Shown one piece after another: positions 8,230 to 17,401 of a stretch of 64,000 nucleotides of DNA. A model generated the notes under the pieces. That model was not told the DNA's origin. It was given only the letters and a program-made list of their open reading frames with translations, and did no database searches. Every line of letters begins with the position of its first letter. Position 1 is the stretch's first letter. The stretch is from DATHZQ01 sp963823505 (GTDB taxonomy: Bacteria; Actinomycetota; Acidimicrobiia; Spongiisociales; UBA5794), in assembly GCA_963823505.1 (NCBI GenBank), contig CAWGLY010000005.1:1736001-1800000 (forward strand), written 5' to 3'. Both the position numbers and the translations under genes were made by a program.

Positions 8230-9330
8230 ATGCGGCACGTGAACGCCCCTCCGCCAGACCTCGACCAGACCAGAGCCGCCATCGCAGCCAACGATCTGAC
8301 CGCCGATGCGTCTGCCTTCATCACCTACGAAGTCGCTGTCCATGTCCCGTTCGAGCAGCTCGGCGAGTTCAAGACCCTCCTGAAGCGGTTCTTCTCCACG
8401 GAACCGTGGGGAGCGGAGGAAGCTGCGGCGCTCAGCGACATCGTCACCTCCGCCATCGCCGATGGATGGTGGGAGCATCGCCTCGACGGCGGCATCGCCA
8501 TGGCGCACGGCGTCCGCGACGGACGGTATGTGATCTGGGTGTCCGGTGGGACACCATCTGCGACAGCGTCGCTGTTCGACAGGGTCTTCGCCGGGCCCAT
8601 CACCCCAGAGCCAACGCCCCACCCCCGCAAGGTGAAGTTCACGCTCGGTGGAGACCCAGGACCGGGAACCTGGCATCGTCGCACCGACGGCGACCCGCAG
8701 GACCCAAGAGTGGCCAGGCTCTTTGCCGAACCGGACATCACGGACGTGATGGTCGCCGGTGACTTCATCACCATCGGCCTCGAGCGCTCGTCGTCATGGG
8801 AGACCCGGCTCGACCCGCTGCTGGCCCTGGTCGGCAGCCTGTTCGGAGGCGACGGTGCGATCGTTGCTTCTCCGCGCAGCCGCGAAGACCTCCTCGTCGA
8901 GGCGGGAAGGGTCCACCTCGACGTCCGCCCGTCGGCGCTGCATTTGCTCGATCCAGACGCTCCGGCAGATCGAGACCGGCTCATCGAAGCCCTCCGCTCC
9001 GATGATGCACGACTTCGCCGGATTGCCGTCGCGATCCTGGCCGAGTCCTCCGATGTGGCCGTGCGCCACGACGCGGTCGAGCAGGGGTTCGCCGACGAAT
9101 CGCCGATGGTGCGCCGTGCGGCCATCGACGCCGCTGCCGACACTCAGGACGAAGCGCAGCGCGAGCTGTTCGAGAGAGCCCTGGCGAGCCAGGATGCCTG
9201 GGTGCGGTGGAAGGCCGTGCGCTCCCTTGGAGAGCTCGGCGTGGGGCGAAGCCGGGATGCCGTGGCCTTGCTGGAACATGATCCTGATTTCCAGGTCCGC
9301 TTTGAAGTTGCCAGGGCGCTGCGTCTGTAG
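8230..9330 (+). CDS. Nfu_N / HEAT-repeat protein, CvfC-like
   Basis: 366 residues. An N-terminal region (about 20-125) is followed by an Nfu/NifU N-terminal domain (about 130-215: PHPRKVKFTLG ... ITDVMVAGDFITIGL ... W) that lacks the catalytic CxxC Fe-S domain of true Nfu proteins. The C-terminal third (about 250-366) consists of short HEAT repeats (AIDAAADTQDEAQRELFERA and similar). This order is the one known from staphylococcal conserved virulence factor C and its relatives, whose biochemical role is unclear. The GTG at 8239 is an alternative start. It follows cimA at 33 bp and may be co-transcribed. Confidence 0.65.
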   Translation: MRHVNAPPPDLDQTRAAIAANDLTADASAFITYEVAVHVPFEQLGEFKTLLKRFFSTEPWGAEEAAALSDIVTSAIADGWWEHRLDGGIAMAHGVRDGRYVIWVSGGTPSATASLFDRVFAGPITPEPTPHPRKVKFTLGGDPGPGTWHRRTDGDPQDPRVARLFAEPDITDVMVAGDFITIGLERSSSWETRLDPLLALVGSLFGGDGAIVASPRSREDLLVEAGRVHLDVRPSALHLLDPDAPADRDRLIEALRSDDARLRRIAVAILAESSDVAVRHDAVEQGFADESPMVRRAAIDAAADTQDEAQRELFERALASQDAWVRWKAVRSLGELGVGRSRDAVALLEHDPDFQVRFEVARALRL

Positions 9331-9342
9331 GGCCCGGATCGG

Positions 9343-10008
9343 TCAGCCGCCTCCGACCGCTACGAAGAGCCGTTCAGCGGCAAAGGCGCCTATGCCAACC
9401 GCATCGCCGTTGACGGCTGCGGTGACCGCACCGTGGGGGTCACGACGGCGCATCTCCACTTCGGCCCCGGGACGCAGATTCGACCGGTCCAGGTAACCCA
9501 TCATCTCGGCGTCGAGCTCCAGTTCCTCGGAGATCCGCTCCAGAAGCAGCCGCTCCCCGACGTCCATCGCCGCAATGGGCTTCATCTTGGGAGGCTTGTA
9601 GCCGGCGCCAGGGATCGGATTGCCGTGGGGACACGTCTTGGGATCGTCCATGACCTCCCACATGGCCCTCTCGACCTCGTCGGAGATCGTCGTCTCCCAC
9701 ACTTCCGCCTCAGCATGCACCTTGTCCCAGGGAAGCTTGAGCACCTCCGACAGGAACCTCTCGGCGAGTCGGTGGCGGCGCACGATCACCTCGGCCAGGT
9801 GACGTCCCTCCTGGGTGAGGCGGATCCCGCCGTCGACGGCCACGAGACCCTCAGCTGCCATTCGCTTCATCATCTCCGAAACGGAGGCCCGGCTGACACC
9901 GAGCCAATCGGCGACACGGGCCTGGATGACCTCGATCCCCTCTTCCTCGATCTCCCAGATCGCCTCCGCGTACTCGCGGAACTTCACGCTGTACTCCGGC
10001 TCTGCCAT
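9343..10008 (-). CDS. DtxR/MntR family metal-dependent transcriptional regulator
   Basis: 221 residues from the ATG at 10008. The N-terminal winged helix-turn-helix (YAEAIWEIEEEG ... VADWLGVSRASVSEMMKRM) is followed by the dimerisation and metal-binding domain (HRLAERFL ... AEVWE ... CPHGNPIP) and a C-terminal FeoA/SH3-like domain. This is the full-length IdeR/DtxR layout. It senses Fe(II) or Mn(II) and represses uptake genes. A TAGTCT box lies 7 nt before the ATG, so the mRNA may be leaderless; a GTG at 10029 is the alternative. The gene is divergent from a ferric-iron ABC transporter, its probable target, and palindromes lie in the gap. Confidence 0.88.
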   Translation of the reverse strand: MAEPEYSVKFREYAEAIWEIEEEGIEVIQARVADWLGVSRASVSEMMKRMAAEGLVAVDGGIRLTQEGRHLAEVIVRRHRLAERFLSEVLKLPWDKVHAEAEVWETTISDEVERAMWEVMDDPKTCPHGNPIPGAGYKPPKMKPIAAMDVGERLLLERISEELELDAEMMGYLDRSNLRPGAEVEMRRRDPHGAVTAAVNGDAVGIGAFAAERLFVAVGGG

Positions 10009-10033
10009 GGTCGGCAGACTACCCGACACCCGC

Positions 10034-10051
10034 TGTCAGGGAACCCTGACA
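10034..10051. promoter_or_regulatory. palindromic operator candidate for the DtxR-type regulator
   Basis: TGTCAGGGAACCCTGACA is a perfect inverted repeat with 8-bp arms. It covers the -35 region expected for the dtxR-family gene and lies between it and the divergent iron transporter. This suggests autoregulation. Confidence 0.55.
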
Positions 10052-10060
10052 CTTGCCGTA

Positions 10061-10096
10061 AGGGCATTTGCCCTATTCGGGTAGTGCAAATAACCT
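10061..10096 (+). promoter_or_regulatory. second palindrome overlapping the iron-transport promoter
   Basis: AGGGCATTTGCCCT (10061-10074) is a perfect inverted repeat. It overlaps a plausible promoter for the transporter: TTGCCC (10068-10073), 17-bp spacer, TAACCT (10091-10096). Binding here would block transcription of the downstream ABC genes. Confidence 0.5.
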
Positions 10097-10129
10097 CAGG
10101 CTCTGCCTCACTCGGGAGCCGCCAGCACC

Positions 10130-11128
10130 ATGGTCCGCCGCCTCATCCTCGTCACGCTCGCCGCAGCCCTCATTGCCAGCGCCTGCGGGAGCGATGACGC
10201 CACTTTCACCGTGTACTCCGGCAGGAGTGAGGAGCTGGTCGCTCCCCTGATCCAGCAGTTCGAAGACGAGACCGGCATCGACGTCGTCGTGCGCTACGGA
10301 GATAGCGCCGAGCTCGCTGCAACGATCCTGGAAGAGGGCGAGAACTCCCCGGCCGACGTCTTCTTCGCTCAAGACCCTGCCTCCCTCGGAGTCGTGAAGC
10401 TCGCCGATCACTTCGAGCCGATCGATGACCAGCTGGTCGCACGTGTGCCCGACCGGTTCTCGGACGACGATCAGCAATGGGTCGGGGTTTCCGGCAGGTC
10501 CAGGGTTGTCGTGTACGACACCACAAAGATCGACCCAGCCGAGTTCCCCGCGACAGAGGATGGCTTCACCGACCCCGAATGGAAGGGTCGGTTGGGCGTG
10601 GCTCCGACCAACGGCTCGTTTCTTGCGTTCGTCGCAGCCAAGATCCTGATCGACGGGGAGGAGGCGACGCTGGAGTGGCTCCGTGGGATCGCCGCCAACG
10701 AAGACCCCACCTATACCTCGAACTCGGTGATCGTCGCCGCGGTCGACGACGGAGAGGTGGATGCGGGTCTCGTGAACCATTACTACCTGTTCCGCCGGAT
10801 TGCTGAGGAGGGCAGCGACGTGGTGGCGGCCAACCACTTCCTCGCCGGCGGCGGCGCGGGATCGCTGGTGATGCCGGCCGGCGCCGGGATTCTCCGTACC
10901 AGCGACAATGCGGACGACGCCACCAGCTTCGTCGACTTCCTCCTGTCCGAGCCCGCCCAGCAGTACTTTGCGGAAGAGACGTTCGAGTACCCGCTCGTCG
11001 CCGGCATCGCGGCGAATCCCGATCTCCCGGCCCTCGAGTCGCTCAACCCACCCGCGCTGCGGCTGTCCGAGCTGGCTACGGTCCTCGACCTGGCCACGGA
11101 TCTGGTAGCAGAAGCCGGGCTGTTGTGA
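10130..11128 (+). CDS. ferric-iron ABC transporter substrate-binding lipoprotein
   Basis: 332 residues with a signal sequence ending in a lipobox (IASAC, C22). The mature part is a class II periplasmic-binding-type fold, beginning FTVYSGRSEELVAPLIQQFE, as in FbpA/FutA ferric-binding proteins. The NHYYLFRR segment supplies the paired tyrosines used to bind Fe(III). In a cell with one membrane it would be anchored outside by its lipid. GGGAG lies about 15 bp upstream of the ATG. It is the first gene of a three-gene operon with 4-bp overlaps, opposite a DtxR-type regulator, which supports iron as substrate. Confidence 0.87.
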   Translation: MVRRLILVTLAAALIASACGSDDATFTVYSGRSEELVAPLIQQFEDETGIDVVVRYGDSAELAATILEEGENSPADVFFAQDPASLGVVKLADHFEPIDDQLVARVPDRFSDDDQQWVGVSGRSRVVVYDTTKIDPAEFPATEDGFTDPEWKGRLGVAPTNGSFLAFVAAKILIDGEEATLEWLRGIAANEDPTYTSNSVIVAAVDDGEVDAGLVNHYYLFRRIAEEGSDVVAANHFLAGGGAGSLVMPAGAGILRTSDNADDATSFVDFLLSEPAQQYFAEETFEYPLVAGIAANPDLPALESLNPPALRLSELATVLDLATDLVAEAGLL

Positions 11129-12756
11129 CCGAAACGGTCGCCGTCGACCCGTCCGCAGCCGCCCCCGAGTCCATCCTCCCTCTACCGGCCACCGGCAGGA
11201 GCGACCGGACCGGGGCACCGAAGTGGATGTGGTTTCTCGGGTTCGCCGTCGTGCTGCCGGTCACGGTGCCCGTCCTGTTCCTCGCAGCTCGCGTGGTCGG
11301 TGCGCCCGGCACGGCGTGGGATACCTTGGGTACGGGCCGCACACTGTCGCTATTGGTGAGATCGATCACCTTCACCGCAGCGGTGACCGCCGGGGCAGCC
11401 ATCATCGGCGTGGCCGCAGCCTGGCTGATCGTGAGGTCCGACATCGCGGGTAAGCGCACATGGACGGTCCTCGTATCACTTCCGCTCGTCATCCCTTCTT
11501 ACGTTCTCGCCCTGGCGTTCCTGTCGTTCGCCGGCCCGAGAGGGCTGTTCGCCGATGTCACCGGTATCGGATTGCCATCGCTGTCGGGAGGGTTGGGCGC
11601 ATGGGTTGCTCTGACCTTGTCGACGTACCCCTACGTGTTCCTCGTGTCCAGGGCGGCATTGCGCAACGTCGACCCCGCCTACGAAGAGGCGGCCCGCTCA
11701 CTCGGCGCTGGGCCCTGGAAGGCGTTTCGGACGGTGGTGCTCCCCCAGGTCCGGCCCGGGGTGGCGGCGGGGGCGCTCCTGGTTGCCCTCTACACCCTTT
11801 CCGACTTCGGTGCAGTCTCCCTCATGCAGTTCGACGTGTTCACCAGGGTCATCTACGCCCAGTACCAGGGCCGTATCGACCGCACGCCCGCCGCAGTGCT
11901 GGCGGTGGTGCTGATCCTGCTCGCCCTCGTCATCGTCTGGGCCGAGCAGCGCACTCGGGGGCGTGCCGCATACTTCACGTCACGGCCCAAACGCACGGCG
12001 CCCGTCGTAGCTCTGCGCGGCGGCCAGCGCGTCTCTGCCTACACGTTTCTCTCCTCCATCTTCGTCTTCGGGCTGGCCCTTCCCGTCGGTGTGCTGACGG
12101 TGTGGTTGATCCGCGGGTTGGCCGGCGGTCAGGTCATCGACATGCGGTGGGGCGCAGTCGTAGGGTCGCTGGCGGGCTCGCTTGCGGCGGCCGGCATCGC
12201 CATCGTCGGGGCGTTGCCGATCGTGGTCCTGGCGGTGCGCTACCGGAGTCGGGCCAGCCGCTGGCTCCATCGGGCCGTATACGTGATCTTCTCGCTCCCC
12301 CACATCACGGTGGCCCTCGCCGTCGTGTTCTTTGCCGCCAACTACCTCGGCGGCCTCTACCAGAGCCTGACGTTGCTGGTGCTCGTCTATAGCGCCCTGT
12401 TCCTGGCGCAAGCCACCAGCGCAGGCGAAGCCACACTGCTCCAAGTCAACCCGCACCTCGAGGACGCCTCGCGGAGCCTGGGAAAGTCGATGTCGACGAC
12501 GTTGTTCCGAGTGACCCTGCCCCTGATGTGGAAGGGCCTCCTCGCCGGGGGCGTGCTGGTGTTCCTCACCACCATGAAGGAGCTGCCTGCCACGCTCCTG
12601 CTCCGTCCCAGCGGCTTCGACACACTCTCGGTACGCATCTGGAGCACGACCAGTGAGCTCTTCTATGCGCGCGCCGCGGCACCTGCCCTGCTCCTGCTCG
12701 TAGCATCTGCCGTGCCCATGTACCTGCTCGTGATCCGACCCCGGCGCCTCGCGTGA
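11125..12756 (+). CDS. ferric-iron ABC transporter permease, fused dimer
   Basis: 543 residues with about 12 membrane segments and two binding-protein-dependent transport permease domains, as in FbpB/ThiP-type permeases. Each half contains the EAA loop that contacts the ATPase: DPAYEEAARSLGAGPWKAF near residue 187 and NPHLEDASRSLGKSMSTTLF near residue 446. A GTG start overlaps the upstream stop by 4 bp, giving translational coupling. It forms the membrane channel for the iron-binding lipoprotein and pairs with the ATPase encoded next. Confidence 0.88.
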   Translation: MTETVAVDPSAAAPESILPLPATGRSDRTGAPKWMWFLGFAVVLPVTVPVLFLAARVVGAPGTAWDTLGTGRTLSLLVRSITFTAAVTAGAAIIGVAAAWLIVRSDIAGKRTWTVLVSLPLVIPSYVLALAFLSFAGPRGLFADVTGIGLPSLSGGLGAWVALTLSTYPYVFLVSRAALRNVDPAYEEAARSLGAGPWKAFRTVVLPQVRPGVAAGALLVALYTLSDFGAVSLMQFDVFTRVIYAQYQGRIDRTPAAVLAVVLILLALVIVWAEQRTRGRAAYFTSRPKRTAPVVALRGGQRVSAYTFLSSIFVFGLALPVGVLTVWLIRGLAGGQVIDMRWGAVVGSLAGSLAAAGIAIVGALPIVVLAVRYRSRASRWLHRAVYVIFSLPHITVALAVVFFAANYLGGLYQSLTLLVLVYSALFLAQATSAGEATLLQVNPHLEDASRSLGKSMSTTLFRVTLPLMWKGLLAGGVLVFLTTMKELPATLLLRPSGFDTLSVRIWSTTSELFYARAAAPALLLLVASAVPMYLLVIRPRRLA

Positions 12757-13790
12757 TCTCTCCCGTACCCGCAGCCATCCACTGCCACGGCCTCTCCAAG
12801 AGTTTTGATGGCGCCATCGCCGTCGCCGGGCTCGAGCTCGAAGTCCCCTCAGGGGCGATCCTCTCGCTGCTCGGCCCTTCGGGCTGCGGCAAGACGACGG
12901 CGTTGCGGCTCATCGCAGGCTTTGAACGGCCCGACTCCGGGTCCATCGAGATCGCAGGCCGCACGGTGGTCGATGCGACATATGCCGAGCCGCCTGAGCT
13001 GCGTCGCGTCGGCATGGTGTTCCAGGATTATGCGTTGTTTCCCCACATGACCGTCGCCGACAACGTGGGCTACGGCCTCGAGCGCGGCGCCAAAGCCAGA
13101 GTGGCCGAGGTGCTGAGCCTCGTGGGCCTCACCGAACGTGGATCGAGGATGCCCCACGAGCTGTCCGGCGGTGAGCAGCAGCGGGTCGCACTGGCCCGTG
13201 CTCTTGCCCCCCGCCCCGCGGTCATCTTGCTCGATGAGCCCTTCTCCAACCTCGACGCTTCGCTGCGGGACCGCATGCGGCGCGACGTGCGCGCCATCCT
13301 CAAGGAAGCCGATGCCACGGCCATCTTCGTGACCCACGATCAGGAGGAGGCGCTTGCCATTGCGGACATCGTTGCCGTGATGCGGGCGGGGAGGGTGGAA
13401 CAGATCGGACCGCCGCAGCACGTGTACCGAAAGCCTGCGACGCCTTGGGTCGCCCGATTCGTCGGGGAGAGCGAGTTTGTCGAAGGCGTCGCCGAGATCG
13501 GTAGCGTGACGACGCCGCTGGGCACATTCCCTCAGTTCGGCAGCCTCCACGGCAGAGTCCAAGTCATGATCCGTCCCGAGTGGGTCCATCCGGTGCGCAG
13601 CTCCGACGGTGCGGCGACCGTGATCGAACGCGAATACTACGGACATGATCAGCGCCTCGTCATCGAGCTGAGCGACGGCAGGCTCGTGAGTGCCCGGGTC
13701 GACAGCAACGCCGGCGTGGCGCCAGGTGACCGGGTCGACATCGGCATCGACGAGGTCGTGATCTTCCCTGTCGGGGACTCGACCGAATAG
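12753..13790 (+). CDS. ferric-iron ABC transporter ATP-binding protein
   Basis: 345 residues with Walker A (GPSGCGKTT, near 38), Q-loop, signature LSGGEQQRVALARAL and Walker B (VILLDEPF), followed by a C-terminal TOBE-like regulatory domain (about 240-340). This is the FbpC/PotA-type layout of importers. The start codon is GTG within a 4-bp overlap with the permease gene. It powers uptake by the permease. The operon ends here, convergent with the next gene at a 25-bp gap. Confidence 0.88.
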   Translation: MISPVPAAIHCHGLSKSFDGAIAVAGLELEVPSGAILSLLGPSGCGKTTALRLIAGFERPDSGSIEIAGRTVVDATYAEPPELRRVGMVFQDYALFPHMTVADNVGYGLERGAKARVAEVLSLVGLTERGSRMPHELSGGEQQRVALARALAPRPAVILLDEPFSNLDASLRDRMRRDVRAILKEADATAIFVTHDQEEALAIADIVAVMRAGRVEQIGPPQHVYRKPATPWVARFVGESEFVEGVAEIGSVTTPLGTFPQFGSLHGRVQVMIRPEWVHPVRSSDGAATVIEREYYGHDQRLVIELSDGRLVSARVDSNAGVAPGDRVDIGIDEVVIFPVGDSTE

Positions 13791-13815
13791 CGACGCCGCC
13801 TGCCCCTGGCCCGGT

Positions 13816-14610
13816 TCAGACGCCGAAGTCCGGGGGTTGGTACCCGAGGTGGACCTGGAGCTTGCGCATCCCGGCGAGCCATCGGTCGTAGTCGTCAGCT
13901 TTCCTGGAGAAGAACGTCGCAACATCTGGGTGCGGCAGGATCAGGAAGCGCTCATCGCGCAGCCCGCTCACCACCACGTCGGCCACGTCCTCGGGACTGA
14001 CCACGCCGCTCCTCGACCACGTCCGCATCTCCCCGCCCTGATCGAACAGATCCAACATCGGCGTGTCGACAAACTGGGGGCAGAGGCAGGAAACCCGGAT
14101 GCCGCGGTCGCCGTAGGCCACCGAGAGCCACTCGGCCAGCGACACCACAGCATGTTTGGTGACCGAATATGGAGCTGCGCCGATGTTCGTCAGCAGCCCC
14201 GCCGCCGATGCCGTATGGACGAGATAGCCCTCGCCGCGGGCGAGCATCGAAGGGAGCACAGCTCTGGCGCCGTAGACGTGCGACATCACGTTGATCTCCC
14301 ACGTGCGCTGCCACTCGTCGTTCGCCGCCTCGACGCCACCACCGGTGGCGATGCCTGCGTTGAAGCAGAAGACGTCGATCGGACCACAGCGGTCTTCAAT
14401 GCCGGCGACGACGGAAACCGTGCGGCGCTCGTCGGCGACGTCGAGCTGCCAGGCGTGCGCCCCGATCTCAGCGGCGACGGCCTCGACTGCATCGCCGTCG
14501 ATGTCGATCGCAGCCACCGACGCACCTTCGGCCACAAACCTCGCGGCGAGGGCACGGCCTATGCCGCTGGCGGCACCGGTGACCACGGCGACTCTGTCTC
14601 GTAGCTCCAC
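13816..14610 (-). CDS. short-chain dehydrogenase/reductase
   Basis: 264 residues from a GTG start with GAGGAGGAG 3-10 bp upstream. The Rossmann motif TGAASGIGRA near residue 11, the N-terminal Asp after beta-2 (AAIDIDG), NAG in the middle (CFNAGIATG), and the catalytic YSVTK all identify a classical SDR. The acidic residue after beta-2 suggests NAD rather than NADP. The substrate cannot be read from the sequence. It stands alone, convergent with the iron-transport operon. Confidence 0.85.
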   Translation of the reverse strand: MELRDRVAVVTGAASGIGRALAARFVAEGASVAAIDIDGDAVEAVAAEIGAHAWQLDVADERRTVSVVAGIEDRCGPIDVFCFNAGIATGGGVEAANDEWQRTWEINVMSHVYGARAVLPSMLARGEGYLVHTASAAGLLTNIGAAPYSVTKHAVVSLAEWLSVAYGDRGIRVSCLCPQFVDTPMLDLFDQGGEMRTWSRSGVVSPEDVADVVVSGLRDERFLILPHPDVATFFSRKADDYDRWLAGMRKLQVHLGYQPPDFGV

Positions 14611-14692
14611 GTCTCCTCCTCTTCGGTCACGTTAGACAGGGCTCAGCCTCGATCACTGCGGACGGCGGCCCGTCGTACCGCACCGCGACGCC

Positions 14693-15229
14693 TCAGCTGC
14701 GCAGCAGGGCCAGCAGTTGGCGAACCATGAACGCCGTTGCGCCCCACAGGGTGCCCTCTTCGAACTCGTAGAACCACAACGATCGCCCCATCCAGTCCGA
14801 GGTGCGCCAGCGAGATTCATCGAGCAACTCGGCAATCGTGGGCTCGATGATGACATCCACCTCGTGGGGATCGGCAACGAACACCTTCGGCCGCTCGATC
14901 CGGGCAACGACGGGGACGATCCAACTGGTGCGAACCCGGGTGGTGACGGGGTGGAGCCCACCGATGACCTCGACCGACTCGGGCGGCAGCGCAATCTCCT
15001 CCCATGCTTCGCGGATCGCTGCGTCTACAGGGGTCTCCCCCGCTTCGATCCCCCCACCGGGGAAGACGACGTCCCCTGGATGGGTCCGCATGGTGTCGGG
15101 CCGCTTGGTCAAAACGAGTCGCATCAGCCCGGCGCCGTCTTGATAGAGCGGCACGAGCACCGCCGAACGGGCGTCCGACTCCATGTCCACGTCGGGGAGA
15201 ACGCGCAACTGCGTCCACATGTCGAGCAT
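14693..15229 (-). CDS. NUDIX hydrolase, CoA pyrophosphatase-like
   Basis: 178 residues. The Nudix box reads GGGIEAGETPVDAAIREAWEE, preceded by RPDTMRTHPGDVVFPGG, an arrangement seen in NudL/CoA diphosphatase proteins (UPF0035-type). Such enzymes cleave CoA and its derivatives to phosphopantetheine and 3',5'-ADP. A TAATGT box lies 6 nt upstream of the ATG, which suggests a leaderless transcript. A second start (ATG at 15220) is possible. Neighbours give no pathway information. Confidence 0.8.
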   Translation of the reverse strand: MLDMWTQLRVLPDVDMESDARSAVLVPLYQDGAGLMRLVLTKRPDTMRTHPGDVVFPGGGIEAGETPVDAAIREAWEEIALPPESVEVIGGLHPVTTRVRTSWIVPVVARIERPKVFVADPHEVDVIIEPTIAELLDESRWRTSDWMGRSLWFYEFEEGTLWGATAFMVRQLLALLRS

Positions 15230-15350
15230 GGGACGACATTAAGCGCCCACACACGGGAAGCGCACAGCTCGGCGTCCAGACCCGGCCTTCGAGATCGAAA
15301 CGGACGCCGACTTGCACCTCCACGCAAGCCAATCGCGATAGGCTGCCTGC

Positions 15351-15947
15351 ATGACGGCATCCCCCAGCACCGTCCTGCACAGCCCGAGATTCACCCTCAG
15401 GCCCTTTCGCCGTCGCGACATCGGCTCCGTCCACGAAGCGGTGCTCGCATCGCTGCCCGAACTCGCCGTCTACCTGCCGTGGGCGCACGCGCACTACTCC
15501 CGCAACGTCACTCAACAGTTCATTCGCGAGTCGGCTGGAGCCTGGCACGAAGGCAGAGCATTCGACTTTGCGATCCGGACCGATGTGGAGCCCGGCAGAC
15601 ACCTCGGCAATGTCTCGGTGTGGTTTGTGTCTCGGGTCAACATGGTCGGCGAGGTCGGCTACTGGGTGCGCACCGACGAGAGCAGCCGTGGCGTGTGCAC
15701 GGAGGCTGCTGCCCGGATCCTGAGGTTCGGCTTCGAGGACCTCGGCCTCCACAGGATCGTGGTCCGCATCGGTGTGGGAAACCGAGCCTCGGAGCGCGTG
15801 GCAGAGAAGCTCGGGTTTCGGCTGGAAGGGACCCTCCGCGACGAGGTCAAGGTGGGAACCGAATGGATGGATCACACGATTTGGAGCCTGCTGGAGCCCG
15901 AATGGCGAACGGAGCAGCAGCGGTACCGGACGGAGACGTGGATCTGA
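15351..15947 (+). CDS. GNAT family N-acetyltransferase, RimJ/RimL-like
   Basis: 198 residues. The RimJ/RimL-type GNAT layout is visible: RFTLRPFRRRDIGSVHEAV at the start, GEVGYWVRTDESSRGVCTEAA (acetyl-CoA binding strand and loop), and VGNRASERVAEKLGFRLEGTLRDE at the end. Such enzymes acetylate N-termini of ribosomal proteins or small amines; the substrate here is unknown. A TAGGCT box lies 6 nt before the ATG, so the transcript may be leaderless. Confidence 0.85.
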   Translation: MTASPSTVLHSPRFTLRPFRRRDIGSVHEAVLASLPELAVYLPWAHAHYSRNVTQQFIRESAGAWHEGRAFDFAIRTDVEPGRHLGNVSVWFVSRVNMVGEVGYWVRTDESSRGVCTEAAARILRFGFEDLGLHRIVVRIGVGNRASERVAEKLGFRLEGTLRDEVKVGTEWMDHTIWSLLEPEWRTEQQRYRTETWI

Positions 15948-16062
15948 CCGGGGGTCCGTCCCCGGGCGGACTGCCCGCTGTCTCGCCTTGGGGAACCAGG
16001 TATTCCTCGACAAGCGTTGAAATGACGAGTCAACCGCCGTCCACGCCTATCGTCCTGCATTC

Positions 16063-16812
16063 ATGACCCCACGTGCATTTCAACTCGTCCAGAACGTGCT
16101 CATCACCGCGGTCGCGGTCGTTGTTGCGCTCGCGGTGTGGGCCGCGTTCCAGCGGGTGATCGAGCCTCCCGACCCCGCGCTCGTCGCCGCCAACGAGGCG
16201 CAGCGAGCCGCCGTCACGGCCGGTGTCGAGTTCCCAGGGGCACCTGTCACATCTGGGCCACCGGATCAGGCGCCTCCGCCGCAGGAGGCGGCGCCATCTA
16301 CGAGCATCGTCACCGGCCCGGAGTGTCGCGAAGACCCGCCCGAGACCGGCTCAGGAACCGTCCTTCGGGTGTATTACACCTGCGGGCCTTCGCCTGTTCC
16401 GACTGCCGACTTCTTCGTTTACAGGGTTGTGCCGCAGACCGAGCTGGTCCTCACCGCAACACTCACCGAGCTGGTCAAGGGCCCAGAGCCCAACGAGAAG
16501 GAGGCGGGGTTCATCTCGTTCTTCTCGTCAGATACGACTGATGCACTGACCGACCTCTCCCTCAACGACGGCAGGGTCACCATCGACTTCAACGGACTCG
16601 AGGAGGTCAACAACCTGACCACGTCGAGCGGGTCGGAGTTCTTTCTCGCCAACCTCAACGCCAACGTCTTCCAGTTCGACACCATCGACGCCGCCGAGTA
16701 TCGACTCAACGGCAGTTGCGACGAGTTCTGGAATCTCCTCCAACGGGACTGCCAACTCGTCACCCGAGCCGAATGGAACCGGCAGCTCGCCGTGTGGCGC
16801 AACCAGGGCTGA
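16063..16812 (+). CDS. GerMN-domain membrane-anchored protein
   Basis: 249 residues. One N-terminal helix (about 12-30) is followed by a Pro/Ala-rich linker and a GerMN domain (about 105-215) with the hallmarks ELVKGP, then FFSS, then RVTIDFN and the segment SEFFLANLNANVFQF. GerMN proteins occur in spore formers and in many non-sporulating actinobacteria, where they are thought to act in the cell envelope. Nothing here indicates sporulation. It is convergent with the next gene (24 bp gap). Confidence 0.75.
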   Translation: MTPRAFQLVQNVLITAVAVVVALAVWAAFQRVIEPPDPALVAANEAQRAAVTAGVEFPGAPVTSGPPDQAPPPQEAAPSTSIVTGPECREDPPETGSGTVLRVYYTCGPSPVPTADFFVYRVVPQTELVLTATLTELVKGPEPNEKEAGFISFFSSDTTDALTDLSLNDGRVTIDFNGLEEVNNLTTSSGSEFFLANLNANVFQFDTIDAAEYRLNGSCDEFWNLLQRDCQLVTRAEWNRQLAVWRNQG

Positions 16813-16835
16813 ATCGAGGGCCCGGAGCGCCGTAC

Positions 16836-17318
16836 CTACCGCTGCAGGTACGCCGGCAGGGCAGCCAGCAACTGTTGCGGCTCGTCGGTGCCGATGCGAA
16901 ACAGCTTGCCGGAGGTGAGCTCGAGTTCGACGGCGTCGAGCCCCCACACGTTGAACATCGAACCCCCCGGGATCATGCGAAGACCCCACCCGTAGATCCA
17001 CTGATTGCGAACCTGCCGAGCAGCGGCGATATCCGGCAGCGGGATGCGCTTCTTCGGCCATCCCATGCCGAACGCGGCGACAACCTCCGACTGGTCGACC
17101 GACACCGTCAGCCGGCTGAACAGCACGGCCACGACAATCACCAGCAGGATGACCAGAATCAACAGCACGGCGCCGCCGGGCGAGCTGTCGACCATCGACG
17201 GCAGTGCGATGCCGGCGATCACAACCAGTAGCACTGATGCCGGAATCGCCAACCGTCCGGTTTGCACGTGCTCGTACGACATCACCGTGATGTTGGCCCG
17301 CAGCACCCCGTGCCGCAA
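16836..17318 (-). CDS. membrane protein with PH-like domain
   Basis: 160 residues. Two adjacent hydrophobic helices (about 24-42 and 47-67) are followed by a short beta-rich domain containing WPKKRIPLPDIAAARQV and ELTSGKLFRIGTDEPQQLLAAL, which resembles bacterial PH/YdbT-like domains. The start may be the ATG at 17282. Function unknown. Confidence 0.6.
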   Translation of the reverse strand: MRHGVLRANITVMSYEHVQTGRLAIPASVLLVVIAGIALPSMVDSSPGGAVLLILVILLVIVVAVLFSRLTVSVDQSEVVAAFGMGWPKKRIPLPDIAAARQVRNQWIYGWGLRMIPGGSMFNVWGLDAVELELTSGKLFRIGTDEPQQLLAALPAYLQR

Positions 17319-17401
17319 ACCCCAAGGCGTACGGGAAGGGCAGTGCGTGCGACTCCTGCGACCTCAGCGGGACACGGTCCGGCAGCCTCCCTCCACGCAG
17401 C

